Source: Methylobacterium sp. J-026
Lineage (GTDB): Bacteria; Pseudomonadota; Alphaproteobacteria; Rhizobiales; Beijerinckiaceae
Length of the DNA: 56,922 bases
Assembly: GCF_022829585.1 (NCBI RefSeq)
Contig: NZ_JAKSYC010000066.1
Span: 1-56,922, forward strand
Reading direction: 5' to 3'
Shown here piece after piece: positions 8,001-16,350 of this stretch (positions are counted from its first letter, which is position 1; the number at the start of each line of letters is the position of its first letter). The notes beneath the pieces were generated by a model. It did not search any database. It was not told where the DNA came from and saw only the letters and a program-made list of their open reading frames with translations. A program made the translations under genes and the position numbers.

Positions 8001-9124
8001 GCCGCCCCGTCGTCGTCACCGGCCTCGGCCTGGTCTCCTGCGCGGGCGAGGGCGTCGAGGCCCACCTCGTCGCCCTCGACGCGGGGGTCGCGCCCCGCAC
8101 CGACGCCGAGACCTTCGCGCCCTACCCGGTCCATCCCGCGCCGGCGATCGTCTGGGACGGACAGATCCCCAAGCGCAGCGACCAGCGCCAGATGGAGGCG
8201 TGGCAGCGCCTTGGCGTCTACGCGGCGGGCCTCGCCCTCGACGCGGCCGGCGTGAAGGACGACGCCGCCTTCAAGCAGGCGCTCCACCTCGTGGTGGCGG
8301 CGGGCGGCGGCGAGCGCGACTACGCGGTCGACGGGGCGATCCTGACGGGGCTGCGGGATGCCGCCGATCCGGGCGCCTACCTGAACGAGCGGCTGCAGAA
8401 CGACCTGCGCCCGACCCTGTTCCTCGCCCAGCTCTCCAACCTGCTGGCCGGCAACATCGCCATCGTGCACGGGGTCACGGGGGCGTCGCGCACCTTCATG
8501 GGCGAGGAATCCGCCGGGGTCGACGCCCTGCGGATCGCCCAGGCGCGGGTGGCCTCCGGCCAGATCGACGCGATTCTGGTCGGCGGTTCGTACAGCGCCG
8601 AGCGGCCCGACGTGCTGGTGATCCACGAGATGGGCGGCTACCTCGCCCGGGACGCGTTCCGGCCGGTCTTCGAACGCGCGGGGCGGGGCGGGTTCATCCT
8701 CGGCAGCTGCGCGGCCTTCCTGATGCTCGAATCGGAGTCCCACGCCGCCGCCCGCGGCGCCCGGCCGCTCGCCCGACTCGACCCGGTGGCGAGCGACCGC
8801 ACCCGGCGCGCTCCGGGCAGCGTCGCCGGCAGCCTCGAAGCCCTGTGGGGGCAGGCGGGACTCTTGGATCCGGACCGGGTCCTGTCCGGCGCGACCGGGG
8901 TGGTGCCGATCACCGCGGAGGAGCGGGACACCCTCGCGCGGCTCGCCCCCGGGGCGCACCTGTGCGCCCTCGGCGACGTGATCGGGCACGGGCTCGAAGT
9001 GGCGGCCCCCTTCGGGGCGGCCCTGGCGGCCGCCCTGGTCGCCGCCGGCCGCGCCCGCGAGGTCGTCGTGACGGCGGTCGGGCATCGCCGCGGCGAGGGC
9101 GTCCTCCGCGTCACTCCAGCCTGA
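7997..9124 (+). CDS. Degenerate beta-ketoacyl-ACP synthase (FabF2XL-like)
   Basis: 375-residue thiolase-fold protein of the KAS I/II family, somewhat short for a FabF. The start RPVVVTGLGLVSCAG and the core IDAILVGGSYSAE are typical. Counting back from the conserved GG, the nucleophile position is Glu171 (MGEESAG) where an active synthase has Cys. The first active-site His motif (HGTGT) is not recognisable, while the second survives as GHGLE (His331). It therefore looks like a chain-length-factor or decoy subunit that would need an active partner, as fabF1XL and fabF2XL sit together in rhizobia; no partner follows here. GTG at 7997 overlaps the fabZ-like stop by 3 bases. Confidence 0.8.
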   Translation: MSRPVVVTGLGLVSCAGEGVEAHLVALDAGVAPRTDAETFAPYPVHPAPAIVWDGQIPKRSDQRQMEAWQRLGVYAAGLALDAAGVKDDAAFKQALHLVVAAGGGERDYAVDGAILTGLRDAADPGAYLNERLQNDLRPTLFLAQLSNLLAGNIAIVHGVTGASRTFMGEESAGVDALRIAQARVASGQIDAILVGGSYSAERPDVLVIHEMGGYLARDAFRPVFERAGRGGFILGSCAAFLMLESESHAAARGARPLARLDPVASDRTRRAPGSVAGSLEALWGQAGLLDPDRVLSGATGVVPITAEERDTLARLAPGAHLCALGDVIGHGLEVAAPFGAALAAALVAAGRAREVVVTAVGHRRGEGVLRVTPA

Positions 9125-9483
9125 CCGGTGCTGGTCTGCGGCGCGTGCCGAATGACACCCGCCGAACATCGCATTTGAATGCAGATGCGGGGCTGAATCC
9201 GCTTCGGCTCCGGGCGGGCGACCCGTTCCAGCCCCAGCACCGGGATTCATCGGGCCAGAAAGCGCCCCCGCGCAGACCCGTACACCCGCGGAAACATGCC
9301 TCTGCGCTTGCCAAAAAACCGAGACGGCGCTATCTCAACACCATCGGCACGTGTCCGGATATCTTGGACCGTTACGCCTTCGCAGGGCGGTTCTGACTTT
9401 CCTATCGCTATCGGTCGATACCGGCGCCGACCCGAACGGGTTGGAGCCATCACTCACTATGCCTGCGAAGATCAAGGACTGCC
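9125..9483. other. Leader/intergenic region upstream of the cold-shock gene
   Basis: About 360 bases without a convincing gene. It probably contains the cold-shock promoter and a long untranslated leader, as is common for csp genes. I could not identify a definite promoter or a defined RNA structure. AAGGACT just before the ATG at 9484 is the likely ribosome-binding site. Confidence 0.45.
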
Positions 9484-9693
9484 ATGAGCACCGGAACCGT
9501 GAAGTGGTTCAACGAGACCAAGGGCTACGGCTTCATCCAGCCGGATGACGGCGGCAAGGACGTGTTCGTCCACATCTCAGCCGTCGAGCGCGCCGGCCTG
9601 CGGGCTCTGAACGAGGGCCAGAAGGTCACCTACGAGCTGGAGACCGACCGCCGCAGCGGCAAGCAGTCCGCCGGCCAGCTCCAGACGGCCTGA
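9484..9693 (+). CDS. cspA: Cold-shock domain protein
   Basis: 69-residue single CSD protein. It has the start [15 protein letters not shown], whose KGYGFI is RNP1, and VFVHIS as RNP2, with the usual aromatic RNA-contact residues. It acts as a cytoplasmic RNA chaperone; many paralogues are constitutive, so cold induction is not certain. A strong hairpin terminator follows 24 bases after the stop. A DUF6481-type gene and a 66-residue unknown follow on the same strand. Confidence 0.96.
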   Translation: MSTGTVKWFNETKGYGFIQPDDGGKDVFVHISAVERAGLRALNEGQKVTYELETDRRSGKQSAGQLQTA

Positions 9694-9716
9694 TCTCCGA
9701 CCGGACGTCTCTCTCC

Positions 9717-9746
9717 GAAGCCGCTCCCCAAGAGCGGCTTCTTCGT
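9717..9746 (+). terminator. Rho-independent terminator after the cold-shock gene
   Basis: Perfect 10-bp stem GAAGCCGCTC/GAGCGGCTTC with a 5-base loop CCCAA (arms 9717-9726 and 9732-9741), followed by TTCGT. It ends the cold-shock transcript before the next gene at 9801. Confidence 0.8.
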
Positions 9747-9800
9747 ATCGACCATCCCTTTCGGGGCGTGGCCTTCGCCGCGCCCGACCCAGGAGTGTCT

Positions 9801-10169
9801 GTGAGCTTTCCGAACAAACAGGGCGTCGTTGATCGCCTGGAGACGGCCGCCAAGGCGCGGTCCGAGATGCTGGCCCGGTTCCGGGCACGTCCGACGGCCG
9901 ACGATCCGGCCGTCCTGGCCCGTCAGTCGGCCCGCCGCGCCGTGGTCGATGCCCGCGAGGCCCGCATGGCCGAGCGCGCCGCCCAGCGCCAGGCCGAGAT
10001 CGAGCGCAGCGCCGCCCAGGCCGAGGCCGATCGCCTTGCCGAGATCGAGCGCAAGCAGGCCGAGCAGCTGGCCGCCCAGGAGCGCGCGAAGGCCCTTCAG
10101 GCCGAGCAGAAGGCGCAGCGCGACGCGCGTTACCTCGCCCGCAAGGCCAAGGCCCAGAAGCGGCGCTGA
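9801..10169 (+). CDS. DUF6481-type charged coiled-coil protein
   Basis: 122 residues, almost entirely Ala, Glu, Arg, Gln and Lys, with a predicted long helix from about residue 45 to the end and a basic tail (KAKAQKRR). No signal peptide, membrane segment or catalytic motif. The N-terminus (SFPNKQGVVDRLETAAKARSEML) resembles the DUF6481 family that I recall from alphaproteobacteria; the function is unknown. GTG at 9801 is preferred because AGGAG lies at 9791-9795. Nucleic-acid binding is possible from the basic end and the cold-shock neighbour, but this is inference. Confidence 0.7.
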   Translation: MSFPNKQGVVDRLETAAKARSEMLARFRARPTADDPAVLARQSARRAVVDAREARMAERAAQRQAEIERSAAQAEADRLAEIERKQAEQLAAQERAKALQAEQKAQRDARYLARKAKAQKRR

Positions 10170-10204
10170 ACCGCCGCTTCGATATCGCGTCCCAGGAGGC
10201 CGGC

Positions 10205-10405
10205 ATGTCCCACAAATTCAAGATCGGCGAACGCGTCCGCCGTCCCCGGCTGGGCCTGCCCGGCGACAAGGGCGAGGGCGAGGTGTTCGAGGTCCTCCGG
10301 CTGATGCCGGCGGATCAGACCGGCGAGCCCAGCTACCGGATCCGCACCCAGTCCGGCGAGCGGGCGATCCGCGAGAGCGACCTGGTGGCCGCGCCCCACC
10401 TCTGA
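10205..10405 (+). CDS. Small hypothetical protein, 66 residues
   Basis: Short basic protein with a predicted small beta-barrel character (IGERVRRPRLGLPGDKGEGEVFEV and SYRIRTQSGERAIRESDLV), reminiscent of SH3/KOW-like folds, though I do not recognise the family. It has a strong ribosome site (CCAGGAGG) 7 bases before the ATG and lies 35 bases after the DUF6481-type gene, so the two are probably co-transcribed. No signal peptide or cysteines. Confidence 0.7.
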   Translation: MSHKFKIGERVRRPRLGLPGDKGEGEVFEVLRLMPADQTGEPSYRIRTQSGERAIRESDLVAAPHL

Positions 10406-10544
10406 TCGATGCCGGTCCTGGACCAGCCCACCACGGGGGGCCGCGAGGGGTGAGTCGCCATGGCGATGCTCCCCGCTCCGACAGGTCTCCGGAACGGGCC
10501 GAACATTGCTTCAGCGTGATGGAACCCCAGCGGGCGGCAGCCGG

Positions 10545-11312
10545 TCAGCCGAACTGCTCGCGCAGGATGCGCTCGTCGAGGCTGTGCCCGGGATCGTGCA
10601 GCAGTACCAACTCGGTCGCGCGATCGAGGGAGGTCTCCACCGTGCAGACCCGGCGGAACTCCGTGTGATCGGCCACCGCCGCCACCGGACGGTGGGGCGC
10701 GTCGAGCACGTCGATCCGGATCCGGGCGTAGTCCGGTAGGAGCGCGCCGCGCCAGCGCCGGGGTCGGAAGGCCGAGATCGGGGTCAGCGCCAGCAGCTTG
10801 GCGTCCAGGGGCAGGATCGGCCCCCCCACCGACAGGTTGTAGGCGGTGGATCCCGCCGCCGTGGCGACCAGCACGCCGTCTGCGATCAGCAGATCAAGCC
10901 GGACATGCCCGTCCACGGCGATCTTCAGCTTGGCGGTCTGATGGGTCTGGCGTAGCAGATAGACCTCGTTGATCGCCCGCGCCCGGTGCGAGCGGCCCTC
11001 GGTGTCGAGCACGTCCATCACCAGCGGATGAATGACGCTGCGCTGCGCGCTGTCCAGGTGCTCCAGGAGGTCGTCGTCCCGGAACTCGTTCATCAGGAAG
11101 CCGACCGTGCCGCGGTTCATCCCGTAGATCGGCTTCGGGTTGTCCATGAACCGGTGCAGGACCTGGAGCATCAGACCGTCGCCGCCGAGCGCCACCACCA
11201 CATCCGCCTCCTCGGGCGAGACGTGGTCGTAGCGGCGCATCAGGGCGGCGGCGGCGTCGCGGGCATAGCCGGTCGGGCTCGCCACGAAGGCGATCTTCTT
11301 AAAATGCGGCAT
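10545..11312 (-). CDS. nadK: NAD kinase
   Basis: 255-residue ATP-NAD kinase, which phosphorylates NAD to NADP in the cytoplasm. Visible motifs are the GGDG signature ([11 protein letters not shown], about residues 40-50), INEVYLLR, and a glycine-rich [13 protein letters not shown] stretch in the C-terminal beta-sandwich. Length and order fit the alphaproteobacterial form. It stands alone and divergent from cutA, with about 145 bases between the starts. Confidence 0.95.
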   Translation of the reverse strand: MPHFKKIAFVASPTGYARDAAAALMRRYDHVSPEEADVVVALGGDGLMLQVLHRFMDNPKPIYGMNRGTVGFLMNEFRDDDLLEHLDSAQRSVIHPLVMDVLDTEGRSHRARAINEVYLLRQTHQTAKLKIAVDGHVRLDLLIADGVLVATAAGSTAYNLSVGGPILPLDAKLLALTPISAFRPRRWRGALLPDYARIRIDVLDAPHRPVAAVADHTEFRRVCTVETSLDRATELVLLHDPGHSLDERILREQFG

Positions 11313-11457
11313 CGGTCAGGCGAGGCCGGGCGGGGGCGTCGAGGTCGCGTCGGAGGTCACGTCACGGCTCCAGTGCTGACGAGCGAACCGCCCGGTTGAC
11401 GTCGGTGCCCCGCATGTCCCTCTCTCACCGGACGCATGCGCGACCCGGAGGCATAGC

Positions 11458-11802
11458 ATGGAGCGTCCGCTCCTCGTCTACACCACCTTCCCCGATGCCG
11501 CCTCGGCCCTCGACATCGGCGAGGCCCTCGTCCGCGAAGGCCTGATCGCCTGCATCAACGTTCTGCCGGGCATGCGCTCGGTCTACCGTTGGAAGGGCGC
11601 GGTGGAGCGCGGCGAGGAGGTGGCGGCGATCCTCAAGAGCCGCGAGGGACTGGCCGAGCCCCTGTCGGCCGCCCTCAAGGCGCGCCATCCCTACGAGACG
11701 CCGATCATCCTGCACCTGCCGGTCGCCGGCGCCGACGCCGAGACCGCGGCCTGGATCCTGGCCGAGACCGGGTTCTTCGGGGCGCCGGGGCCTTCGGCCT
11801 GA
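11458..11802 (+). CDS. cutA: CutA divalent-cation tolerance protein
   Basis: 114 residues, matching the trimeric CutA1 family (ferredoxin-like fold). The N-terminus LLVYTTFPDAASA, CINVLPGMRSVYRWKG and the C-terminal HPYETPIILHLPV are all family hallmarks. It was linked to copper tolerance in E. coli, but its biochemical role is still unclear. ATG at 11458 follows a GGAGG at 11449-11453. Confidence 0.95.
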   Translation: MERPLLVYTTFPDAASALDIGEALVREGLIACINVLPGMRSVYRWKGAVERGEEVAAILKSREGLAEPLSAALKARHPYETPIILHLPVAGADAETAAWILAETGFFGAPGPSA

Positions 11803-11976
11803 CCGGCGGCCCCCGCCGGGGAGCGCCCGCGGGGCCGGGGCGATCCGGATGCTTCGAACCCGCGCCTGCCGCGTTCTCCCCCGGTCCGTCCGCTCGACTT
11901 GGGCGGGTCGGCGGCGACCGCGTTCGCCGGTGCGGGCGGAACGTACCGTGGCCGGCACGAGGGGGAAGATGACACC

Positions 11977-12582
11977 ATGGCACCATCGAAGACCGGTCGT
12001 CGCGTCGCTGCGCTCCTCATGGCGGTCGCTCCAGGCTGCGCGGGTGTCCGGGCGGCCGACGGCCCGCCGCCGATGACCATCGTGCCGGCGCCGTCCGGTC
12101 CGGCGGGTCTCGCCACCGCCGATCCGCCCGCCCTCCGGTATGGCGTCCTCTACGCTGACGCCGCAGGACGCAGCCATGTCCAATATTGCGATCTGACGAA
12201 CTTCACCTTCAAGAGCTACGCCCCGCCCGCGCCACCGCAATACGTCGGCACGCCGCCGGGCGACGTGGCGGCGATCGCCTACGCGGTGCTGCCGGTCGGC
12301 TATGTCGGCCCGTGGCACAGCGCGCCCGGCCCGCAATGGGTGATCACCCTCTCGGGACGCTGGTCGGTGGAGGCGACGGACGGCACCGTGCTGGAGCAGG
12401 GACCGGGGGAGGTCCAGTTCAACGCCGATGCGGGGTCGACCCCTCAGGGGCCGGATGGCCGGGCCGGGCACCTCACCCGGCAGGTCGGCGCCGCGCCGAC
12501 CGTGCAGCTCATCGTGTCGTCGAAGAAGCCGCTGCCGGGGCAGGCCTCCGGCACCGGTCCCTGCGAGCCGGCCCCGAAATGA
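11977..12582 (+). CDS. Secreted cupin-like protein
   Basis: 201 residues with a plausible Sec signal peptide (basic start, hydrophobic core, possible cleavage after VRAA near residue 27). The central part (GPWHSAPGPQWVITLSGRWSVEATDGTVLEQGPGEV) has the strand-turn pattern of a cupin barrel, with one His and Gln/Glu candidates for metal contact. The substrate is unknown. ATG at 11977 is chosen because GGGGGAAG lies upstream and the signal peptide then starts properly; a longer frame begins at 11899. It is convergent with the downstream glycosyltransferase. Confidence 0.7.
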   Translation: MAPSKTGRRVAALLMAVAPGCAGVRAADGPPPMTIVPAPSGPAGLATADPPALRYGVLYADAAGRSHVQYCDLTNFTFKSYAPPAPPQYVGTPPGDVAAIAYAVLPVGYVGPWHSAPGPQWVITLSGRWSVEATDGTVLEQGPGEVQFNADAGSTPQGPDGRAGHLTRQVGAAPTVQLIVSSKKPLPGQASGTGPCEPAPK

Positions 12583-12622
12583 CCGGCCGCGCGGATCGGA
12601 GCCAGCGGGACGCAGGGGCTTC

Positions 12623-13771
12623 TCAGACGCCGCTCACCGGATAGCTCCGGCCCTTCCAGGTCGCGGCGCCGGCGCGCTCCCGGCGCAGCAGCACGTTCCA
12701 CTGGATCGCCAGCGCCACCACGACCGCGGCCGGGTGGAGCGGGATCGTCGCCAGGGGGGCCCGAACCGCCAGGGTGATGGCGCCCCGGGTTGCCAGCGAC
12801 AGGGCGAAAGCGGCCGACGCGAGGGCCAGGGCGGCGGGCGGTGCGAGGCCGAGCAGGCCGGCCGCCACAAGGAGCGGCGGCATTAGCTGTCCGCCTCCGA
12901 GCAGCAGGGTCCAGACCGGTAGGGCCCGGGGCGTGGCCATGCCCTCGTGGGCGTTCTTGGAGAAGCCCGCCCAGGCCTGTGCGAAGGTCTGATACATCCG
13001 GCAGGTCGCCAGGGAGGCTGCCGCAACGAGGTCCGTCCGGTAGCCCGCTGCGCGGAACAGGCGCGGCAGGCGGACGCCATCGTGCAGCGCGGCGCGGATG
13101 GCGCCGTGGCCCCCGGTGGCCGCGTAGGCCGCCGTCTCGAACAGGATGAGCTGGCCGCAGGCCGCCCCGAGGGACGGGTCGGGCAGGCGGCGCATCAGCG
13201 GCACCGGCAGGTAGCCCAGCAGCAGGAAGTCGATCATCGGCACGGTGAGCTTCTCGCCCAGCGTATCGACGCGCTGCCGCGGAACGCCGCTCACCAGCGC
13301 CGCGCCGGTGCGGCGGGCCCGCGCCGCCAGGGAGGCGGCGGCTTCGGGGGCGAGGCACACGTCGGCGTCGATGAACAGCAGGTGGCGCCCGCGCGCGAGA
13401 CCGGCCATGTGGCTGCAGGCGTGGTTCTTGCCGGTCCAGCCCTCGGGCAGCGGCGGCACGGCGGCGAGGCGCAGGCGCGGATCGGCGATGGCGCGCACGA
13501 TCTCGGGAGTCGCGTCCGTGGAATGGTCGTCGCCGACGATCACCTCCACCGGCACCATCGCGCTGGCGAGCGCCGCCCGGACGGTGGCGGCGATGTTGCC
13601 GGCCTCATTGCGGGCCGGGATCAGGATCGAGACGAGGCCGGGATCCGCCTCCGGCTCCGGCCGGCGCAGGACGGCGAGGTTCACCGCCGCCACGACGGCC
13701 GGCAGGAGGGCCAGGACCAGGCCGAGCAGGGCGAGGGCGGTGAGAATCCAGTCGGTCATGCTCCACCGCAC
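12623..13771 (-). CDS. GT2 glycosyltransferase of the carotenoid cluster (CrtQ/HpnB-like)
   Basis: 382-residue membrane-anchored GT2. There is one N-terminal membrane segment, then the GT-A domain with VSILIPARNEAGNI, VIVGDDHSTD and the DXD motif LLFIDADVCL, then LHDGVRLPRLFRAAGY (the GT2 acceptor/base region), and several C-terminal membrane segments. This layout matches staphyloxanthin CrtQ and hopanoid-associated HpnB glycosyltransferases. Gene order (desaturase, acyltransferase, then this gene, all minus strand) supports glucosylation of a carotenoid carboxyl or hydroxyl group. It is the last gene of its operon, 55 bases after the acyltransferase. Confidence 0.8.
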   Translation of the reverse strand: MRWSMTDWILTALALLGLVLALLPAVVAAVNLAVLRRPEPEADPGLVSILIPARNEAGNIAATVRAALASAMVPVEVIVGDDHSTDATPEIVRAIADPRLRLAAVPPLPEGWTGKNHACSHMAGLARGRHLLFIDADVCLAPEAAASLAARARRTGAALVSGVPRQRVDTLGEKLTVPMIDFLLLGYLPVPLMRRLPDPSLGAACGQLILFETAAYAATGGHGAIRAALHDGVRLPRLFRAAGYRTDLVAAASLATCRMYQTFAQAWAGFSKNAHEGMATPRALPVWTLLLGGGQLMPPLLVAAGLLGLAPPAALALASAAFALSLATRGAITLAVRAPLATIPLHPAAVVVALAIQWNVLLRRERAGAATWKGRSYPVSGV

Positions 13772-13826
13772 CGGGATGGGACGTCGCCGGTCCCTAGACC
13801 ATGCCGGGCGGGCCGGGCGGAAGCGG

Positions 13827-14723
13827 TCATGCGGCGCGATCCCGCCCGTCCGCAGGGCGGTGGGCCGGGTCGAAGCGGCGCCCGGAGAGCCGGGCCGCCA
13901 GATGCCGCCAGAGGTCGTAGACGCCGCCGACGCCCTTGCGGCCCGAGATCAGGGCGCGGAAGCGTTCGGGTTCGCGGCTGATCACATCGGCGCCGAGCCG
14001 ATCCAGGGTCGCGGTCAGATCGCCCTCCAGGCGGGCGAGCCGCGCCGGCCGGGGGAGGGCGGCGAGTTCCGCTCCGGGTATGCCGCGCCCGAACGCCGCG
14101 AAGGCCCCGGCGCCGCGCTCGTCCCAGAAGGCGTATTCAAGGGCGAGCGGCACGAACAGGGCGTCGGGGGCGAGCTCGGCCAGGCGCGCCACGCCCGGTC
14201 GCAGGCCCAGCGGCCGCGTTCGGGCGTCGGCGAAGCGGCCCTGCGCGGTGATCCAGAGCATGCCGTCCGGCGCCGCCAGGATCGCCCGGGCGGCACCCAG
14301 GAACTGCGCCGCTCCTCGCGGGCTGTCGAGGTCGACCGCGAAGGCGCCGATCCGCGCGAAGATGCGGTAGCGCGCCAGCGTCGCGGCGTCGAAGGGCGCC
14401 CGGCTCAGCCGCTCTGGGTACAGGCGGCCGGCCAGGACGAGGATCACGGCCGCGTCCCACCAGGCGGGATGGTTGCTGTAGATCACCAGCGGGCCGCGAT
14501 GGTCGCGTGCCGGCGGCGTGCTCCAGAGCGGCAGGCGCAGGGCGTCGAGGTGGCGATGCAGGTAGCGCTCGAACCACGCCACCATGAAGTCGCGGATCCG
14601 GCGCGAGACGGGGGGCAGGGCGGCGATGCGCGTCCGTCTCCCGCCCCCCGGCCGGTCCGGGGCCTGCCCGGGCAAGCCCGAACCGGGATCGGGGGCGGGG
14701 GGAGGCGCGGCCGCCGCTGTCAC
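13827..14723 (-). CDS. PlsC-like acyltransferase of the carotenoid cluster
   Basis: 298-residue 1-acylglycerol-phosphate acyltransferase-like protein. Motif I is NHPAWWD with His85 and Asp90 (HX4D). The second block WITAQGRFAD corresponds to the EGTR-type motif in altered form. The N-terminus is Pro/Ala-rich and could be shortened. Between a carotenoid desaturase and a GT2 it is a good candidate for esterifying a carotenoid glucoside with a fatty acid, as CrtO does in staphyloxanthin synthesis; a general phospholipid role is less likely. GTG start overlaps the desaturase stop by 4 bases. Confidence 0.78.
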   Translation of the reverse strand: MTAAAAPPPAPDPGSGLPGQAPDRPGGGRRTRIAALPPVSRRIRDFMVAWFERYLHRHLDALRLPLWSTPPARDHRGPLVIYSNHPAWWDAAVILVLAGRLYPERLSRAPFDAATLARYRIFARIGAFAVDLDSPRGAAQFLGAARAILAAPDGMLWITAQGRFADARTRPLGLRPGVARLAELAPDALFVPLALEYAFWDERGAGAFAAFGRGIPGAELAALPRPARLARLEGDLTATLDRLGADVISREPERFRALISGRKGVGGVYDLWRHLAARLSGRRFDPAHRPADGRDRAA

Positions 14724-16249
14724 GCCGTCTCGCGCAGGGCGCCGCGGGCGTCCTGATCGTGCGCGTCGGCGGCGATCCAGCCGGACATCATCACCATCGG
14801 CATGCCGGGTCCGGGATGGGCGGCGCCACCGGCGAGATAGAGCCCGCGGACCTGCCGCGAGCGGTTGCCGGGCTTGAACGCGCCCATCACCCGGCCGTGC
14901 GAGGCGAGCCCGTAGATCGCGCCGTTCAGGACGCGATAGCGCTCGTGGATGTCCTGCGGCGTCAGGTGGCGCTCGACCACGATGCGCTCCTCCAGGTCCG
15001 GCATGCCGGCGGTGCGCTTGAGCTTGTCGAGGATGGTCCGCCGGTAGTTCTGGAACAGCGGCCCGTCCGGGCGCCAGTCGTGGTGCGGCCGGAGATAGGG
15101 CGTGTGCACCAGGACGTAGAGGGCTTCCCCGCCCTCGGGCGCCACACTCGGGTCGGTGGAGGAGGGGGCCGCGAGATAGGCGGTCGGGTCCGGGGCCGGC
15201 TCGCCCTTGTTGTAGATGTAGTCGAACTCCTCCTCGGGGTCCCGGGAGAAGACGAAATCGTGGTGGTTCAGGTGCTCGTAGCGCCTGTTCAGCCCGAGAT
15301 AGAGCACCACGCCCGAGCAGGCCGGCTCGGGGTTCTTCTTCGCGTAGGCCTTGCCGGCCGCGCCGCCGACGAGTTCCCGGTAGGTGCGCACCGAATCCAT
15401 GTTGGAGATCACCGCGTCGAAGGGCGTCACGCCCGCGGCGGTCCGCACCCCCCGGACCACGCCGTTCGCGGTCTCGATCCCGGTCACCTCGGTGTCGGTC
15501 TTGCAGGTGGCGCCGAGTTCCTGGGCGAGCTTCGCCAGCCCTTCCGCCACCGCGCGGGTGCCGCCCATCGGGTACCAGACCCCGTCGGCGGTCTGCATGT
15601 GCGCTATGGCGCAGAGCACCGCCGGGGCGCCGTAGGGCGAGGAGCCGACATATTGCACGAAGTGGTCGAGCATCTGCGCGAGCCGCGCGTCCTTGACCTT
15701 GCCGCGGATCGTCGAGGCGACGGAGGCGTGCATGCGCAAGGACAGCACGTCGCGCAGCGTGCCGGGATTCATGTTGGCGCGGATGTTGATCGTATCGAAC
15801 AGGTCCTCCACGGGCTTCCAGAAGAAGAATTTTTCTGAAACCCCGTGAAGGTGCTCCGAGATGGTGAGGAATTTCTTGTAGCCGTCACCGGTGCCGGGGG
15901 CAAAGCGATCCATGTCGCCGGCCATCCGCTCGATGTCCTGCATCAGGTCGATATGGGTGCCGTCGTCGAAGAAGCAGCGCCACTGCGGGTCGAGGCGGCG
16001 CAGGTCCATGTAATCGTGGACCGAGCGGCCGGCCTCCGCGAAGATCCGCTCCAGGACGCGCGGCACGGTCAGGATGGTCGGTCCCATGTCGAAGCGGAAG
16101 CCGCCCTCGTGCAGCACCGCCGCCTTGCCGCCGAGCCAGCCGTTCTTGTCGTAGACCGTCACGCGGTGGCCCCGCGCCGCCGCGACGCACGCGGCTGCGA
16201 GTCCGCCGAGCCCGCTGCCGATGACGGCGACCGTGGAATCCTGGCTCAT
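14720..16249 (-). CDS. Carotenoid desaturase/oxidase of the CrtI/CrtN/CrtP family
   Basis: 509-residue FAD amine-oxidase-fold protein. The dinucleotide motif is VAVIGSGLGGLAAA (residues 7-20), followed by YDKNGWLGGKAA. FRFDMGPTILT is the family substrate-domain start, and the C-terminal GGAAHPGPGMPMVMMSG (about 475-491) is the FAD-binding bacterial desaturase signature. It could be a squalene/dehydrosqualene desaturase or the CrtP-like enzyme that oxidises a terminal methyl; motif reading alone does not decide. It is first of a three-gene operon with an acyltransferase and a glycosyltransferase, which suits a C30 carotenoid glycoside ester pathway. Confidence 0.88.
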   Translation of the reverse strand: MSQDSTVAVIGSGLGGLAAACVAAARGHRVTVYDKNGWLGGKAAVLHEGGFRFDMGPTILTVPRVLERIFAEAGRSVHDYMDLRRLDPQWRCFFDDGTHIDLMQDIERMAGDMDRFAPGTGDGYKKFLTISEHLHGVSEKFFFWKPVEDLFDTINIRANMNPGTLRDVLSLRMHASVASTIRGKVKDARLAQMLDHFVQYVGSSPYGAPAVLCAIAHMQTADGVWYPMGGTRAVAEGLAKLAQELGATCKTDTEVTGIETANGVVRGVRTAAGVTPFDAVISNMDSVRTYRELVGGAAGKAYAKKNPEPACSGVVLYLGLNRRYEHLNHHDFVFSRDPEEEFDYIYNKGEPAPDPTAYLAAPSSTDPSVAPEGGEALYVLVHTPYLRPHHDWRPDGPLFQNYRRTILDKLKRTAGMPDLEERIVVERHLTPQDIHERYRVLNGAIYGLASHGRVMGAFKPGNRSRQVRGLYLAGGAAHPGPGMPMVMMSGWIAADAHDQDARGALRETA

Positions 16250-16350
16250 CCTGACGTGTCGCTCCCCGGGCCGTGGAACCGGCCCGCAGAAGCGAAGCTA
16301 GACCTGGGGCCGGGCGGGTCAACGCGCCACCCCGTCGCGGTGACGAATCT

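Noticed and set aside
12330..12360. Possible enzyme active site in the secreted cupin-like protein
   Set aside because: Only one His and no complete metal-binding triad are visible, so I call the fold but not an activity.
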